Below, one piece after another: positions 1-4,795 of a DNA stretch of 5,162 nucleotides. The notes below the pieces were generated by a model. The model was not told the origin of the DNA. It was given only the letters and a program-made list of their open reading frames with translations, and did not search any database. The stretch lies in the NCBI GenBank assembly GCA_937911745.1, contig CALDPX010000085.1, positions 1-5,162 of the forward strand, read 5' to 3'. The translations under genes and the position numbers were made by a program. Source of the DNA: an uncultured Alistipes sp. GTDB taxonomy: Bacteria; Bacteroidota; Bacteroidia; Bacteroidales; Rikenellaceae. Position 1 is the stretch's first letter. The number at the start of each line of letters is the position of its first letter.

Positions 1-1
1 T

Positions 2-676
2 TGGGGATTCGACCCTACAGTATGTCCAAACACCTCTTTTACAGTAGGTCTTGATACTGAGGAAGTTGTTAAAGAGAAGACAAGAGAGGCATCTCCATAC
101 AAAGTGATCAAAGTGAAACTCGGCAGAGATGAGGCTACCGACAAGATGATGATTAACACCATCCGCTCTGTGACAGATACTATGATCTGCGTTGATGCAA
201 ACCAGGGATGGAAAGACAAACACTATGCTCTTGACATGATCCATTGGTTGAACGAGCGCAATGTGAAGATGATTGAGCAGCCTATGTCGAAATACCTTTT
301 GGATGAGACTGCATGGCTTACAGAGAACAGCCCGCTTCCTATCTATGCGGATGAGGCTTGCCAGAGACTTACTGATATCCAGAAACTCAAAGGTGCATAC
401 ACTGGTATCAACATCAAATTGATGAAGTGTACGGGTATGCGTGAGGCGTGGAAGATGCTCACGTTGGCTCGTGCGTTGGATATGAGGGTGATGATAGGTT
501 GTATGACCGAGACGTCGTGTGCCTGCTCGGCTGCGGCACAACTCTCGCCCGCCGTAGATTTCGCCGACCTTGACGGCAACCTGCTCATATCGAATGACCG
601 CTTCAAAGGTATGGAGGTCGTAGGGGGTAAAATCACACTTAACGACCTGCCGGGCATTGGTGTAGTGAAACTTTAG
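2..676 (+). CDS. Dipeptide epimerase (L-Ala-D/L-Glu epimerase-like), 5'-truncated by the window edge
   Basis: This is the C-terminal part of an enolase-superfamily enzyme of the muconate-lactonizing subgroup, open at the left edge; 224 codons are visible where the family is usually about 340-390 residues. Family landmarks appear in order: a KVK motif (110-118) supplying a catalytic Lys, then the three metal ligands in DANQ (Asp codon 194), IEQP (Glu codon 275) and ADEAC (Asp codon 350), then NIKLMKCTG with the opposite catalytic Lys, then GCMTETS, and finally DLDGN, whose DxD pair is typical of dipeptide epimerases because it binds the substrate amino group. Enzymes of this kind invert the alpha carbon of a dipeptide residue in a Mg-dependent 1,1-proton transfer, classically in murein peptide recycling; the actual substrate here is inferred. 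An internal GTG at 104 is not the start, because the frame and the homology continue upstream. The lipoprotein gene follows after 33 bases, so the two are probably cotranscribed. Confidence 0.9.
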   Translation, partial: WGFDPTVCPNTSFTVGLDTEEVVKEKTREASPYKVIKVKLGRDEATDKMMINTIRSVTDTMICVDANQGWKDKHYALDMIHWLNERNVKMIEQPMSKYLLDETAWLTENSPLPIYADEACQRLTDIQKLKGAYTGINIKLMKCTGMREAWKMLTLARALDMRVMIGCMTETSCACSAAAQLSPAVDFADLDGNLLISNDRFKGMEVVGGKITLNDLPGIGVVKL

Positions 677-709
677 CCGAGAGATAAACACAAATAAAAT
701 ATTTGGTCT

Positions 710-2044
710 ATGAAACGATATTTTTTCGCACTGATACTTAGTCTGTTGATGGCGTCTTGCGCCGAGCAGAAACCCGTCGAAGGCTACAGTTGGGAGCAAG
801 ATTTACACGAGCGACTATTGGTTGATTTCAACCGCTCCGAGCAGCAGATAAAAGATTATATCAGCCGCTACATCCCTGACGTCAGCGATGAGCAGATGCG
901 CAAATGGGAGGAGTCGAAGGCTTTGGAGTGTATGGTCTTGGATGGCCAGAAACTCTATTTCCGCAATGCCGGGCCCAATCTATTCCGCATCGACAAAGAG
1001 TGTATCGCAATCAAAAACGGCCCTGCGACGGGCGACCCTTCGGGTGGCGAAGAGACCGAAGAGGAGCGCGACATAAACAAGATAATGCAAGAGGTTGAGC
1101 ATAGCGGCAACAACATCGTCGAGCCCAAACGCTTCCGCATAACCTATACTCTGACGGTTGATGCCGATGCTGTACCCGCGGGCGAGGTGGTACGTTGCTG
1201 GCTCCCATTCCCGCGTGCCGATGTTCCGCGACAGAAGGATGTAAAACTAATATCGACATCGCTGCCCGAATACAAACTCTCTCCCGAAAAATATGCTCAC
1301 AGCACACTCTATATGGAGCAGGCGGCCATTGCTGGCGAGCCGACAACATTCAGCGAGACATTCGAGTACACCACCTGCGGCGAGTGGCATAAGATAGACG
1401 CTGCGCAGATACAGCCCTACGACACAAAGTCGAAACTATACAAGGAGTACACCGCCGAGCGTGAAAAACACATCATCTTCACACCGCAGATGCGAGCCCT
1501 TGCAAAGCAGATTGTAGGCGAGGAGAGTAATCCTTATCTTCAGGCAAAGAGGATTTTCCGATGGGTGAACGACAACTTTCCGTGGGCCTCGGCGCGCGAA
1601 TATTCGACCATCGAGAACATACCCGAATATGTAGTCGAGAACGGCCACGGCGACTGCGGACAGGTGACGCTGCTCTTTATGACCTTGTGCCGTATATGCG
1701 GTATCCCGACTCATTGGCAGAGCGGCTTTGTCGTACATCCCGACTGGTGGAATCTCCACGATTGGGGTATGATTTACTTCGAGCCTTACGGCTGGGTACC
1801 CGTTGACCAATCATTCGGCGTACCCGACTATGCCGACACCGACGAGGAGCGCGACTACTTCTTGGGTGGTGTGGATGCGTGGCGTATGATTGTCAATTCG
1901 GATTACGGTATGCCTCTATATCCCAAGAAGATTTATCCACGTAGCGAGACCGTTGACTTCCAGCGTGGCGAGGTCGAGTGGCGAGGCGGCAACCTCTACT
2001 TCCCGCAGTGGGACTACTCGATGGAGATTGAGTATCTGGAGTAA
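710..2044 (+). CDS. Lipoprotein with transglutaminase-like cysteine protease domain
   Basis: This 444-residue protein starts with a short basic, hydrophobic signal ending in LLMASC, so Cys17 is the likely lipidation site and the protein should be anchored in the periplasm or at the outer membrane. Residues about 25-135 are a family-specific region including an acidic, low-complexity patch (GGEETEEER, 112-120). Residues about 140-225 look like the beta-rich domain often found before bacterial transglutaminase cores. The core (about 275-370) has Cys316 in NGHGDC, His350 in NLHDW and Asp366 in PVDQSFG, a complete Cys-His-Asp triad. Bacterial members of this fold usually act as peptidases or amidases rather than protein crosslinkers. 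Coming directly after a dipeptide epimerase, it may release or trim peptides whose dipeptides the epimerase then converts; that coupling is inference. The start is preceded by an A-rich leader (AAATAAAATA), usual for Bacteroidetes. Its DNA is visibly richer in G+C than the genes after 2300. Confidence 0.88.
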   Translation: MKRYFFALILSLLMASCAEQKPVEGYSWEQDLHERLLVDFNRSEQQIKDYISRYIPDVSDEQMRKWEESKALECMVLDGQKLYFRNAGPNLFRIDKECIAIKNGPATGDPSGGEETEEERDINKIMQEVEHSGNNIVEPKRFRITYTLTVDADAVPAGEVVRCWLPFPRADVPRQKDVKLISTSLPEYKLSPEKYAHSTLYMEQAAIAGEPTTFSETFEYTTCGEWHKIDAAQIQPYDTKSKLYKEYTAEREKHIIFTPQMRALAKQIVGEESNPYLQAKRIFRWVNDNFPWASAREYSTIENIPEYVVENGHGDCGQVTLLFMTLCRICGIPTHWQSGFVVHPDWWNLHDWGMIYFEPYGWVPVDQSFGVPDYADTDEERDYFLGGVDAWRMIVNSDYGMPLYPKKIYPRSETVDFQRGEVEWRGGNLYFPQWDYSMEIEYLE

Positions 2045-2068
2045 GATAAAGATGATAAAAAAAATAGT

Positions 2069-2097
2069 GGTTGCCCCGTTTGGGCACACCCTTTTTT
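2069..2097 (+). terminator. Rho-independent terminator of the epimerase-lipoprotein operon
   Basis: TGCCC (2072-2076) pairs with GGGCA (2082-2086) around a five-base loop. The stem can be extended by GGT/ACC past one bulged C, and it is followed by six T at 2092-2097. It lies 25 bases after the lipoprotein stop codon and marks the end of the host operon. Confidence 0.7.
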
Positions 2098-2105
2098 CGA
2101 ACCTT

Positions 2106-2125
2106 ATGTACTTGATATAGTACAT
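2106..2125. repeat. 7+6+7 palindrome, candidate core-type recombination site at the element boundary
   Basis: ATGTACT (2106-2112) and AGTACAT (2119-2125) are exact inverted copies around the six-base spacer TGATAT. Short inverted repeats around a 6-8 base crossover region are the usual shape of tyrosine recombinase core sites. It lies 8 bases after the host terminator and in front of the repeat-rich recombinase leader, where the left attachment site of the element is expected. The other end of the element is outside the window, so the matching copy cannot be seen. Confidence 0.4.
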
Positions 2126-2161
2126 TAAACTGATTGATAACGAGTTAGAGATAATGACCCG

Positions 2162-2178
2162 TACGGTCAAAAGCCGTA
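2162..2178. repeat. Small hairpin TACGG/CCGTA
   Basis: TACGG (2162-2166) and CCGTA (2174-2178) form a five-base-pair stem around TCAAAAG. It lies inside the segment bracketed by the long inverted repeats and has no T run, so it is not a terminator. Its role is unknown. Confidence 0.35.
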
Positions 2179-2183
2179 TAAAC

Positions 2184-2270
2184 ATTAATTTGCTGGGCAA
2201 CCTACTCTTTCCATGTAGGCTTCTATGTAGGCTAATTTGTAGCAACTAAGGCCAACACAAGCAAATTAAT
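2184..2270. repeat. Nested 11-bp inverted repeat
   Basis: ATTAATTTGCT (2184-2194) recurs as its exact reverse complement AGCAAATTAAT (2260-2270). It is nested symmetrically inside the longer inverted repeat, so the whole leader is organised as a repeat within a repeat. The shared heptamer TAATTTG also occurs a third time at 2233-2239. Paired sites of this kind would suit protein binding by the neighbouring recombinase or an accessory factor. Confidence 0.6.
2213..2242. repeat. Short direct repeats with a 12-base period
   Basis: ATGTAGGCT occurs at 2213-2221 and 2225-2233. A shortened third unit, TTGTAG, continues at 2237-2242, so TGTAG recurs at exactly 12-base spacing three times. An inverted copy, CCTAC, lies just upstream at 2201-2205. 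The even spacing resembles arm-type or regulator binding sites, but no protein can be named from the sequence. Confidence 0.5.
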
Positions 2271-2301
2271 AGTAGTCATTAACTAACTCGTTATCAATTT
2301 T

Positions 2302-3579
2302 ATGTATACGATTAACATCAAAGGGAAATCCAACCCCAAAGACCGCAAAATGGTCAAGTTGGAGATGATATTCTTCAAGTCTGGATACGCCCGTGTGCCA
2401 AAGGTGCTGGAGGTTACGGGGCTTCTTAAAGATTGGGATGCAAAGTCACAAAGTTTCCGAGTCGGTAGTTTTGAAGCGACCACCAAGAACAAAATTCTTT
2501 TCGATTTACGCACACAGTATCTGCACATCGCTGATAAGTGGGAGGCAGAGGAACGCAATTGGTCTCCTGTTCAATTAGCGCACGCTCTGGATGAAGTCAA
2601 GACAATAAAGTCCGAGGTCAAGGTCAAGTCTGTTCAGCAGATGATAGAGTTCCTTGAGGCAAAATTTCGTGAGAAGAAAAAAGTTAAAAACGGGCAGATT
2701 GTTGACAGTACAACAAATGCCAAACGCTACAAATATTTGCTCCGAGTTTTGCAGCAGTTCACAAAGGAGAAATACAACAAAGCTTTTTCTACCTACTTCT
2801 TCGCAGATATCAATGAACAGTTTTTACTCGATTTCTCTTTCTGGATCAAAGAGCAAGGTATTAGAAATGGTAACAAAGGCGGACTGACACATAAACTTCG
2901 CCTACTCCGTGCTGTATGCAATTATGCTCGCAAGCAGGAAATGTATGGTGTGGATATGGAAGCATTTGCTTGTTTGGGAGATGATATCAGATGGCCGGAG
3001 ACAACATCGAAGGCCGTATCAGGAAAAGTGATTGAGAAAATTGCAAATGTAGATCGTACTCTGTTTACTGCAAAAGAGAATCTACATCTTGATTTGTTCC
3101 TATTCAGTTACTATACAGGAGGTATGGCAAATGTTGATGTATGCAATTTAACCTGGGACCTAATCCAGGAAGACTGCATCATCTATGAACGCATAAAGTT
3201 TCCGAAGACTGCCAAGCCAATTCTTCTACAAAAAGCAAGAGAGATTCTTAATAAATATAAAGGTAAAGGATATGAGAACTATGTGTTCCCAGTCTTTACT
3301 CATAAGCACACAACCACGACCAAGAAGACTTGTCGAGTCAAGCAACTCTCTACCAGATTGTCAAACACCCTAACCAAGGCTTGTAAGATGCTTAGAATTA
3401 AAGAGAATGTTACCTGGTACTCTGCTCGTGGTTCGTTTATTTCGAAGATGGTTGATGCGGGAAACAACCCTTATGTTGTAGCAGAAATGGCTGGTAATAG
3501 CCCATTGACAATCTACAAACACTACTATAAGAACACCCGAAGAGAGGAAATCAAGCGCGAAATGGAATCTATTTTCTGA
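2302..3579 (+). CDS. Tyrosine recombinase / phage-type integrase with atypical active site
   Basis: This 425-residue protein has the Bacteroidetes integrase layout: an N-terminal arm-binding domain (about 1-90, with GYARVPKVLEVTGLLKDWD), an alpha-helical core-binding domain (about 108-215), and a catalytic domain (about 240-415). In the catalytic part, YYTGGMANVDVCNLTWD (270-286) is box I, but Ala276 stands where Arg is usual. KFPKTAKP (299-306) is the likely beta-hairpin Lys region. WYSARGSF (372-379) is box II, keeping Arg376 but with Tyr373 for His. AGNSPLTIYKHYYK (397-410) carries the nucleophile, probably Tyr408, with Asn399 for the usual His. Such proteins cut and rejoin DNA through a 3'-phosphotyrosine; integration and excision of this element is the likely role. 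The start at 2302 directly follows the inverted repeat, with no Shine-Dalgarno sequence. The gene is more A/T-rich than the upstream operon, in keeping with foreign origin. Confidence 0.88.
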   Translation: MYTINIKGKSNPKDRKMVKLEMIFFKSGYARVPKVLEVTGLLKDWDAKSQSFRVGSFEATTKNKILFDLRTQYLHIADKWEAEERNWSPVQLAHALDEVKTIKSEVKVKSVQQMIEFLEAKFREKKKVKNGQIVDSTTNAKRYKYLLRVLQQFTKEKYNKAFSTYFFADINEQFLLDFSFWIKEQGIRNGNKGGLTHKLRLLRAVCNYARKQEMYGVDMEAFACLGDDIRWPETTSKAVSGKVIEKIANVDRTLFTAKENLHLDLFLFSYYTGGMANVDVCNLTWDLIQEDCIIYERIKFPKTAKPILLQKAREILNKYKGKGYENYVFPVFTHKHTTTTKKTCRVKQLSTRLSNTLTKACKMLRIKENVTWYSARGSFISKMVDAGNNPYVVAEMAGNSPLTIYKHYYKNTRREEIKREMESIF

Positions 3580-3587
3580 TTTTATGT

Positions 3588-3595
3588 TATCTTTG
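3588..3595 (+). promoter_or_regulatory. -7-type Bacteroidetes promoter box for the histone-like gene
   Basis: TATCTTTG matches the TAnnTTTG -7 consensus of Bacteroidetes housekeeping promoters. It lies 9 bases after the recombinase stop codon and 27 bases before the histone-like ATG, implying a very short leader. No clear TTTG -33 box is seen at the expected distance, which is common because that box is weakly conserved. Confidence 0.55.
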
Positions 3596-3622
3596 CACCT
3601 GAATTCTAAAACAATAGACACT

Positions 3623-3799
3623 ATGAAGGAATTGGTAGCAAAAATCAATGAGGCATTCGAGGCATTCTCAAAGGATGCTGCGTTGCAGGTAGAGAAAGGT
3701 AACAAGGCTGCCGGAACTCGTGCTCGTAAGGCTTCATTGGAGCTTGAGAAGTTGATGAAGGAGTTCCGCAAGGTTTCTGTCGAGGCCGGCAAGAACTAA
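3623..3799 (+). CDS. Histone H1-like protein, Hc1 type
   Basis: This is a 58-residue, lysine-rich protein starting MKELVAKINEAF and containing KGNKAAGTRARKASLELEK. Length, charge pattern and the AAGTRARK motif match the Hc1-like family widespread in Bacteroidetes and named after chlamydial Hc1. These proteins are thought to bind DNA without strong sequence preference and help compact it. The ATG at 3623 is chosen over an in-frame ATG at 3584 because the conserved family sequence begins here and the -7 box at 3588-3595 would overlap the earlier start. It has its own promoter and lies 43 bases after the recombinase. Genes of this type are normally chromosomal, so finding one between an integrase and phage packaging genes suggests a phage copy or a host gene picked up by the element. 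It could alternatively mark more complex element borders. Confidence 0.85.
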   Translation: MKELVAKINEAFEAFSKDAALQVEKGNKAAGTRARKASLELEKLMKEFRKVSVEAGKN

Positions 3800-3813
3800 T
3801 CTCTCCCTCATTC

Positions 3814-3830
3814 GTGTAGCTGGACTACAC
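3814..3830 (+). other. Stem-loop after the histone-like gene
   Basis: GTGTAG (3814-3819) pairs exactly with CTACAC (3825-3830) around the loop CTGGA, 14 bases after the stop codon. No T run follows, so it is not a standard Rho-independent terminator; it may protect or process the mRNA 3' end. Confidence 0.4.
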
Positions 3831-3861
3831 ACCACATAGTTATAGAAGAAAGCGTTAGCTT

Positions 3862-3869
3862 TTGCTTTG
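3862..3869 (+). promoter_or_regulatory. Possible -7-type box ahead of the structured region
   Basis: TTGCTTTG is one mismatch from TAnnTTTG and shares the nine bases CTTTGCACC with the box in front of the histone-like gene (3591-3599 and 3865-3873). If used, transcription would start close to the 5' arm of the long rod structure. No -33 box is apparent. Confidence 0.3.
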
Positions 3870-3979
3870 CACCCCTAAATTCTGGTAAAATTTATGAACT
3901 CGCAAGGCGAACAGTTAATGCTCACGATTTGCGTGGGCTAATCTGTTTGCGAGTTTGGTTTACCAGAGCCATGGGTGCA
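3868..3979 (+). ncRNA. Candidate structured RNA: long interrupted hairpin
   Basis: Successive segments pair in nested order. TGCACCC (3868-3874) pairs with GGGTGCA (3973-3979); TCTGGTAAA (3881-3889) with TTTACCAGA (3959-3967); AACTCGCAA (3897-3905) with TTGCGAGTT (3947-3955); ACAG (3911-3914) with CTGT (3943-3946); TTA with TAA; and GCTCACG (3920-3926) with CGTGGGC (3932-3938) around the loop ATTTG. This gives about 39 pairs in a 112-base rod broken by small internal loops, far beyond chance. The region has no convincing ORF. It may be a free-standing small RNA (the rod shape with internal bubbles recalls 6S RNA), a structured leader of the gene at 4059, or a DNA-level site. No Rfam family was recognised. 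The strand is assumed from the neighbouring genes. Confidence 0.55.
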
Positions 3980-3986
3980 GCAGGTT

Positions 3987-4033
3987 ATGTCCCACGCTCT
4001 TCGTTTTTACAAATATCGTGCTCAAAGGGACAT
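3987..4033 (+). other. Second stem-loop in the intergenic region
   Basis: ATGTCCC (3987-3993) pairs exactly with GGGACAT (4027-4033), and ACG/CGT can pair inside (3994-3996 with 4017-4019). A run of five T (4004-4008) sits in the loop. It begins 8 bases after the long rod ends and finishes 25 bases before the next start codon, so it could be part of the same RNA or control translation of the 71-residue protein. Confidence 0.4.
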
Positions 4034-4058
4034 TGAGTAACTAAATAACATCGGGGCA

Positions 4059-4274
4059 ATGATATTAGATGAACTATTGGCAATACATGCAGATGCTATC
4101 ACTGCGACTATTCAGGGTGTAGAGATGCAGATTATCTCAGCAGACCAAGCAGACAAGATGCTTGAGGCGGACGCAAATGATGAGAAGACTCACGAGTGCA
4201 TCTTGAAAAACGGAAGATTCCTATTTGAGTCGGAGAACGGCAAACTCAAAGCACTATACAAGGTACAAGATTAA
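4059..4274 (+). CDS. Small acidic protein of unknown function
   Basis: This 71-residue protein, starting MILDELLAIHADA, is not recognised. It is acidic overall, has no signal peptide or membrane segment, and has no obvious helix-turn-helix or zinc motif; there is a single Cys, in THECILKNG. The N-terminal half looks helical (ADQADKMLEADANDEK), and the C-terminal half (KNGRFLFESENGKLKALYKVQ) looks like a short beta hairpin. It lies between the structured intergenic region and a strong terminator, so it may be its own transcription unit whose 5' leader holds those structures. Small phage proteins with regulatory or morphogenetic roles are common in this position. A small terminase subunit is possible by location only, with no sequence support. 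Confidence 0.65.
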   Translation: MILDELLAIHADAITATIQGVEMQIISADQADKMLEADANDEKTHECILKNGRFLFESENGKLKALYKVQD

Positions 4275-4302
4275 GGGCATCAATTGATGCTCTTTTTTTT
4301 TA
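4275..4302 (+). terminator. Strong Rho-independent terminator
   Basis: GCATC (4277-4281) pairs with GATGC (4286-4290) around AATT, extended outward by a G-T wobble and a G-C pair, and is followed by ten T (4293-4302). The stem begins immediately after the stop codon of the 71-residue protein and separates it from the packaging genes. Confidence 0.88.
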
Positions 4303-4357
4303 TTATATAAACTTCCACCGCGTCTTTCCTCTACTCTTTCAATAAAAAGATTAGAGT
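4303..4357 (+). other. Intergenic leader of the DUF5675-terminase run, promoter expected but not identified
   Basis: These 55 A/T-rich bases separate a strong terminator from a new gene run, so a promoter should lie here. No good TAnnTTTG box is visible; TACTCTTTC (4332-4340) is only a loose resemblance. A phage-specific promoter or a modified polymerase preference is possible. Confidence 0.25.
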
Positions 4358-4792
4358 ATGAAACTATCATTAAGACGCAAATTCAAGGGGTCTAAATATA
4401 CTATCGGCGACCTCTGTATCGACGGTACATTTTTCTGTAACACTATCGAGGATGTTATCCGCGAACTTCCCGATAGTTGTCCTAATACCTCGCGCTGGAT
4501 TCCGTGCAAGTGCAAGGAGAAGGTATATGCTCGCACCGCAATTCCAACCGGAACATACAAGGTCACTTTGGAGTATAGTCCGAAGTTCAAGCGCAAGATG
4601 CCGTATCTGCACGGTGTCCCTCACTTTTTGGGTATTCTGATTCATTGGGGCAACACCGAAGATGATTCGGGAGGTTGCATCATCGTTGGAGAGAACTCTG
4701 TCAAGGGCAAGGTTCTCAACTCTCGTGCGACCTTCAAGAAGCTCTACGCTCTTCTCGAAAAGGAGAAGGATATCACCATCGAAATCTACTAA
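4358..4792 (+). CDS. DUF5675 family protein with YkuD-like motifs, possible phage cell-wall enzyme
   Basis: This 144-residue protein matches the DUF5675 pattern seen in Bacteroidetes phages and mobile elements: an N-terminal strand pair with DGTFFCNTIEDVIRE (22-36), then AIPTGTYKV (61-69), SPKF (74-77), and GILIHWGNTEDDSGGCIIVG (92-111). The PTGTY, His96 and Ser104-Gly-Gly-Cys107 combination closely resembles the YkuD L,D-transpeptidase signature (PTGTF, HG, SxGC), with Cys107 as candidate nucleophile. That suggests, without proving, a peptidoglycan-active enzyme such as an endolysin. There is no signal peptide, so it would need a holin or lysis to reach the wall. Cys41, Cys50 and Cys52 in the insert CPNTSRWIPCKCKEK (41-55) may bind a metal or form a disulfide. 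The start is preceded by only a purine-rich stretch (AAAAAGATTAGAG). The terminase gene begins 3 bases after its stop, so the two are cotranscribed. Confidence 0.78.
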   Translation: MKLSLRRKFKGSKYTIGDLCIDGTFFCNTIEDVIRELPDSCPNTSRWIPCKCKEKVYARTAIPTGTYKVTLEYSPKFKRKMPYLHGVPHFLGILIHWGNTEDDSGGCIIVGENSVKGKVLNSRATFKKLYALLEKEKDITIEIY

Positions 4793-4795
4793 ACA

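Larger units (their letters stand above)
2133..2298. repeat. Inverted repeat pair bracketing the recombinase leader
   Basis: ATTGATAACGAGTTAG at 2133-2148 recurs as its exact reverse complement at 2283-2298. After a small difference (AGA on the left, one base on the right) the match continues with TAATGAC at 2152-2158 against GTCATTA at 2275-2281. The arms therefore span about 26 and 24 bases and enclose about 115 bases. The right arm ends 3 bases before the recombinase ATG at 2302. This could be a pair of arm-type binding sites, an operator for autoregulation, or the borders of an invertible segment. No known recombinase site sequence was recognised. Confidence 0.75.

Noticed and set aside
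1011..1349. 112-codon minus-strand frame within the lipoprotein gene
   Set aside because: It is Arg/Cys/His-rich with no family signature, as expected for a shadow of a real gene.
1436..1810. 124-codon minus-strand frame within the lipoprotein gene
   Set aside because: It is antisense to the transglutaminase core, which has intact catalytic motifs; it is a by-product of G+C-rich codon use.
2133..2298. CRISPR array or insertion sequence ends
   Set aside because: The repeats are inverted and few, with no regular spacers; the enclosed segment is far too short for a transposase gene.
3584..3622. Upstream in-frame start of the histone-like gene
   Set aside because: The added residues MLSLHLNSKTIDT do not resemble the family and the ATG would overlap the -7 promoter box.
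3370..3792. 140-codon minus-strand frame spanning the recombinase end and histone-like gene
   Set aside because: It is antisense to two well-supported genes and crosses their intergenic promoter; no domain is visible.
3814..3830. Rho-independent terminator after the histone-like gene
   Set aside because: The stem is good but no T run follows, so it is recorded only as a stem-loop.
3894..3941. 15-residue mini-ORF inside the rod structure
   Set aside because: It is too short, lacks a ribosome binding site, and overlaps strongly paired segments; such ORFs arise by chance.
3971..4040. Two overlapping mini-ORFs (21 residues from 3971; 17 residues from 3987)
   Set aside because: They overlap in different frames and cover the second stem-loop; no family resemblance or start signal supports either.
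3868..4040. tmRNA, SRP RNA or tRNA
   Set aside because: There is no CCA-ending acceptor with T-arm consensus, no peptide tag like those of Bacteroidetes tmRNA, and no GGAA-type SRP apical domain.
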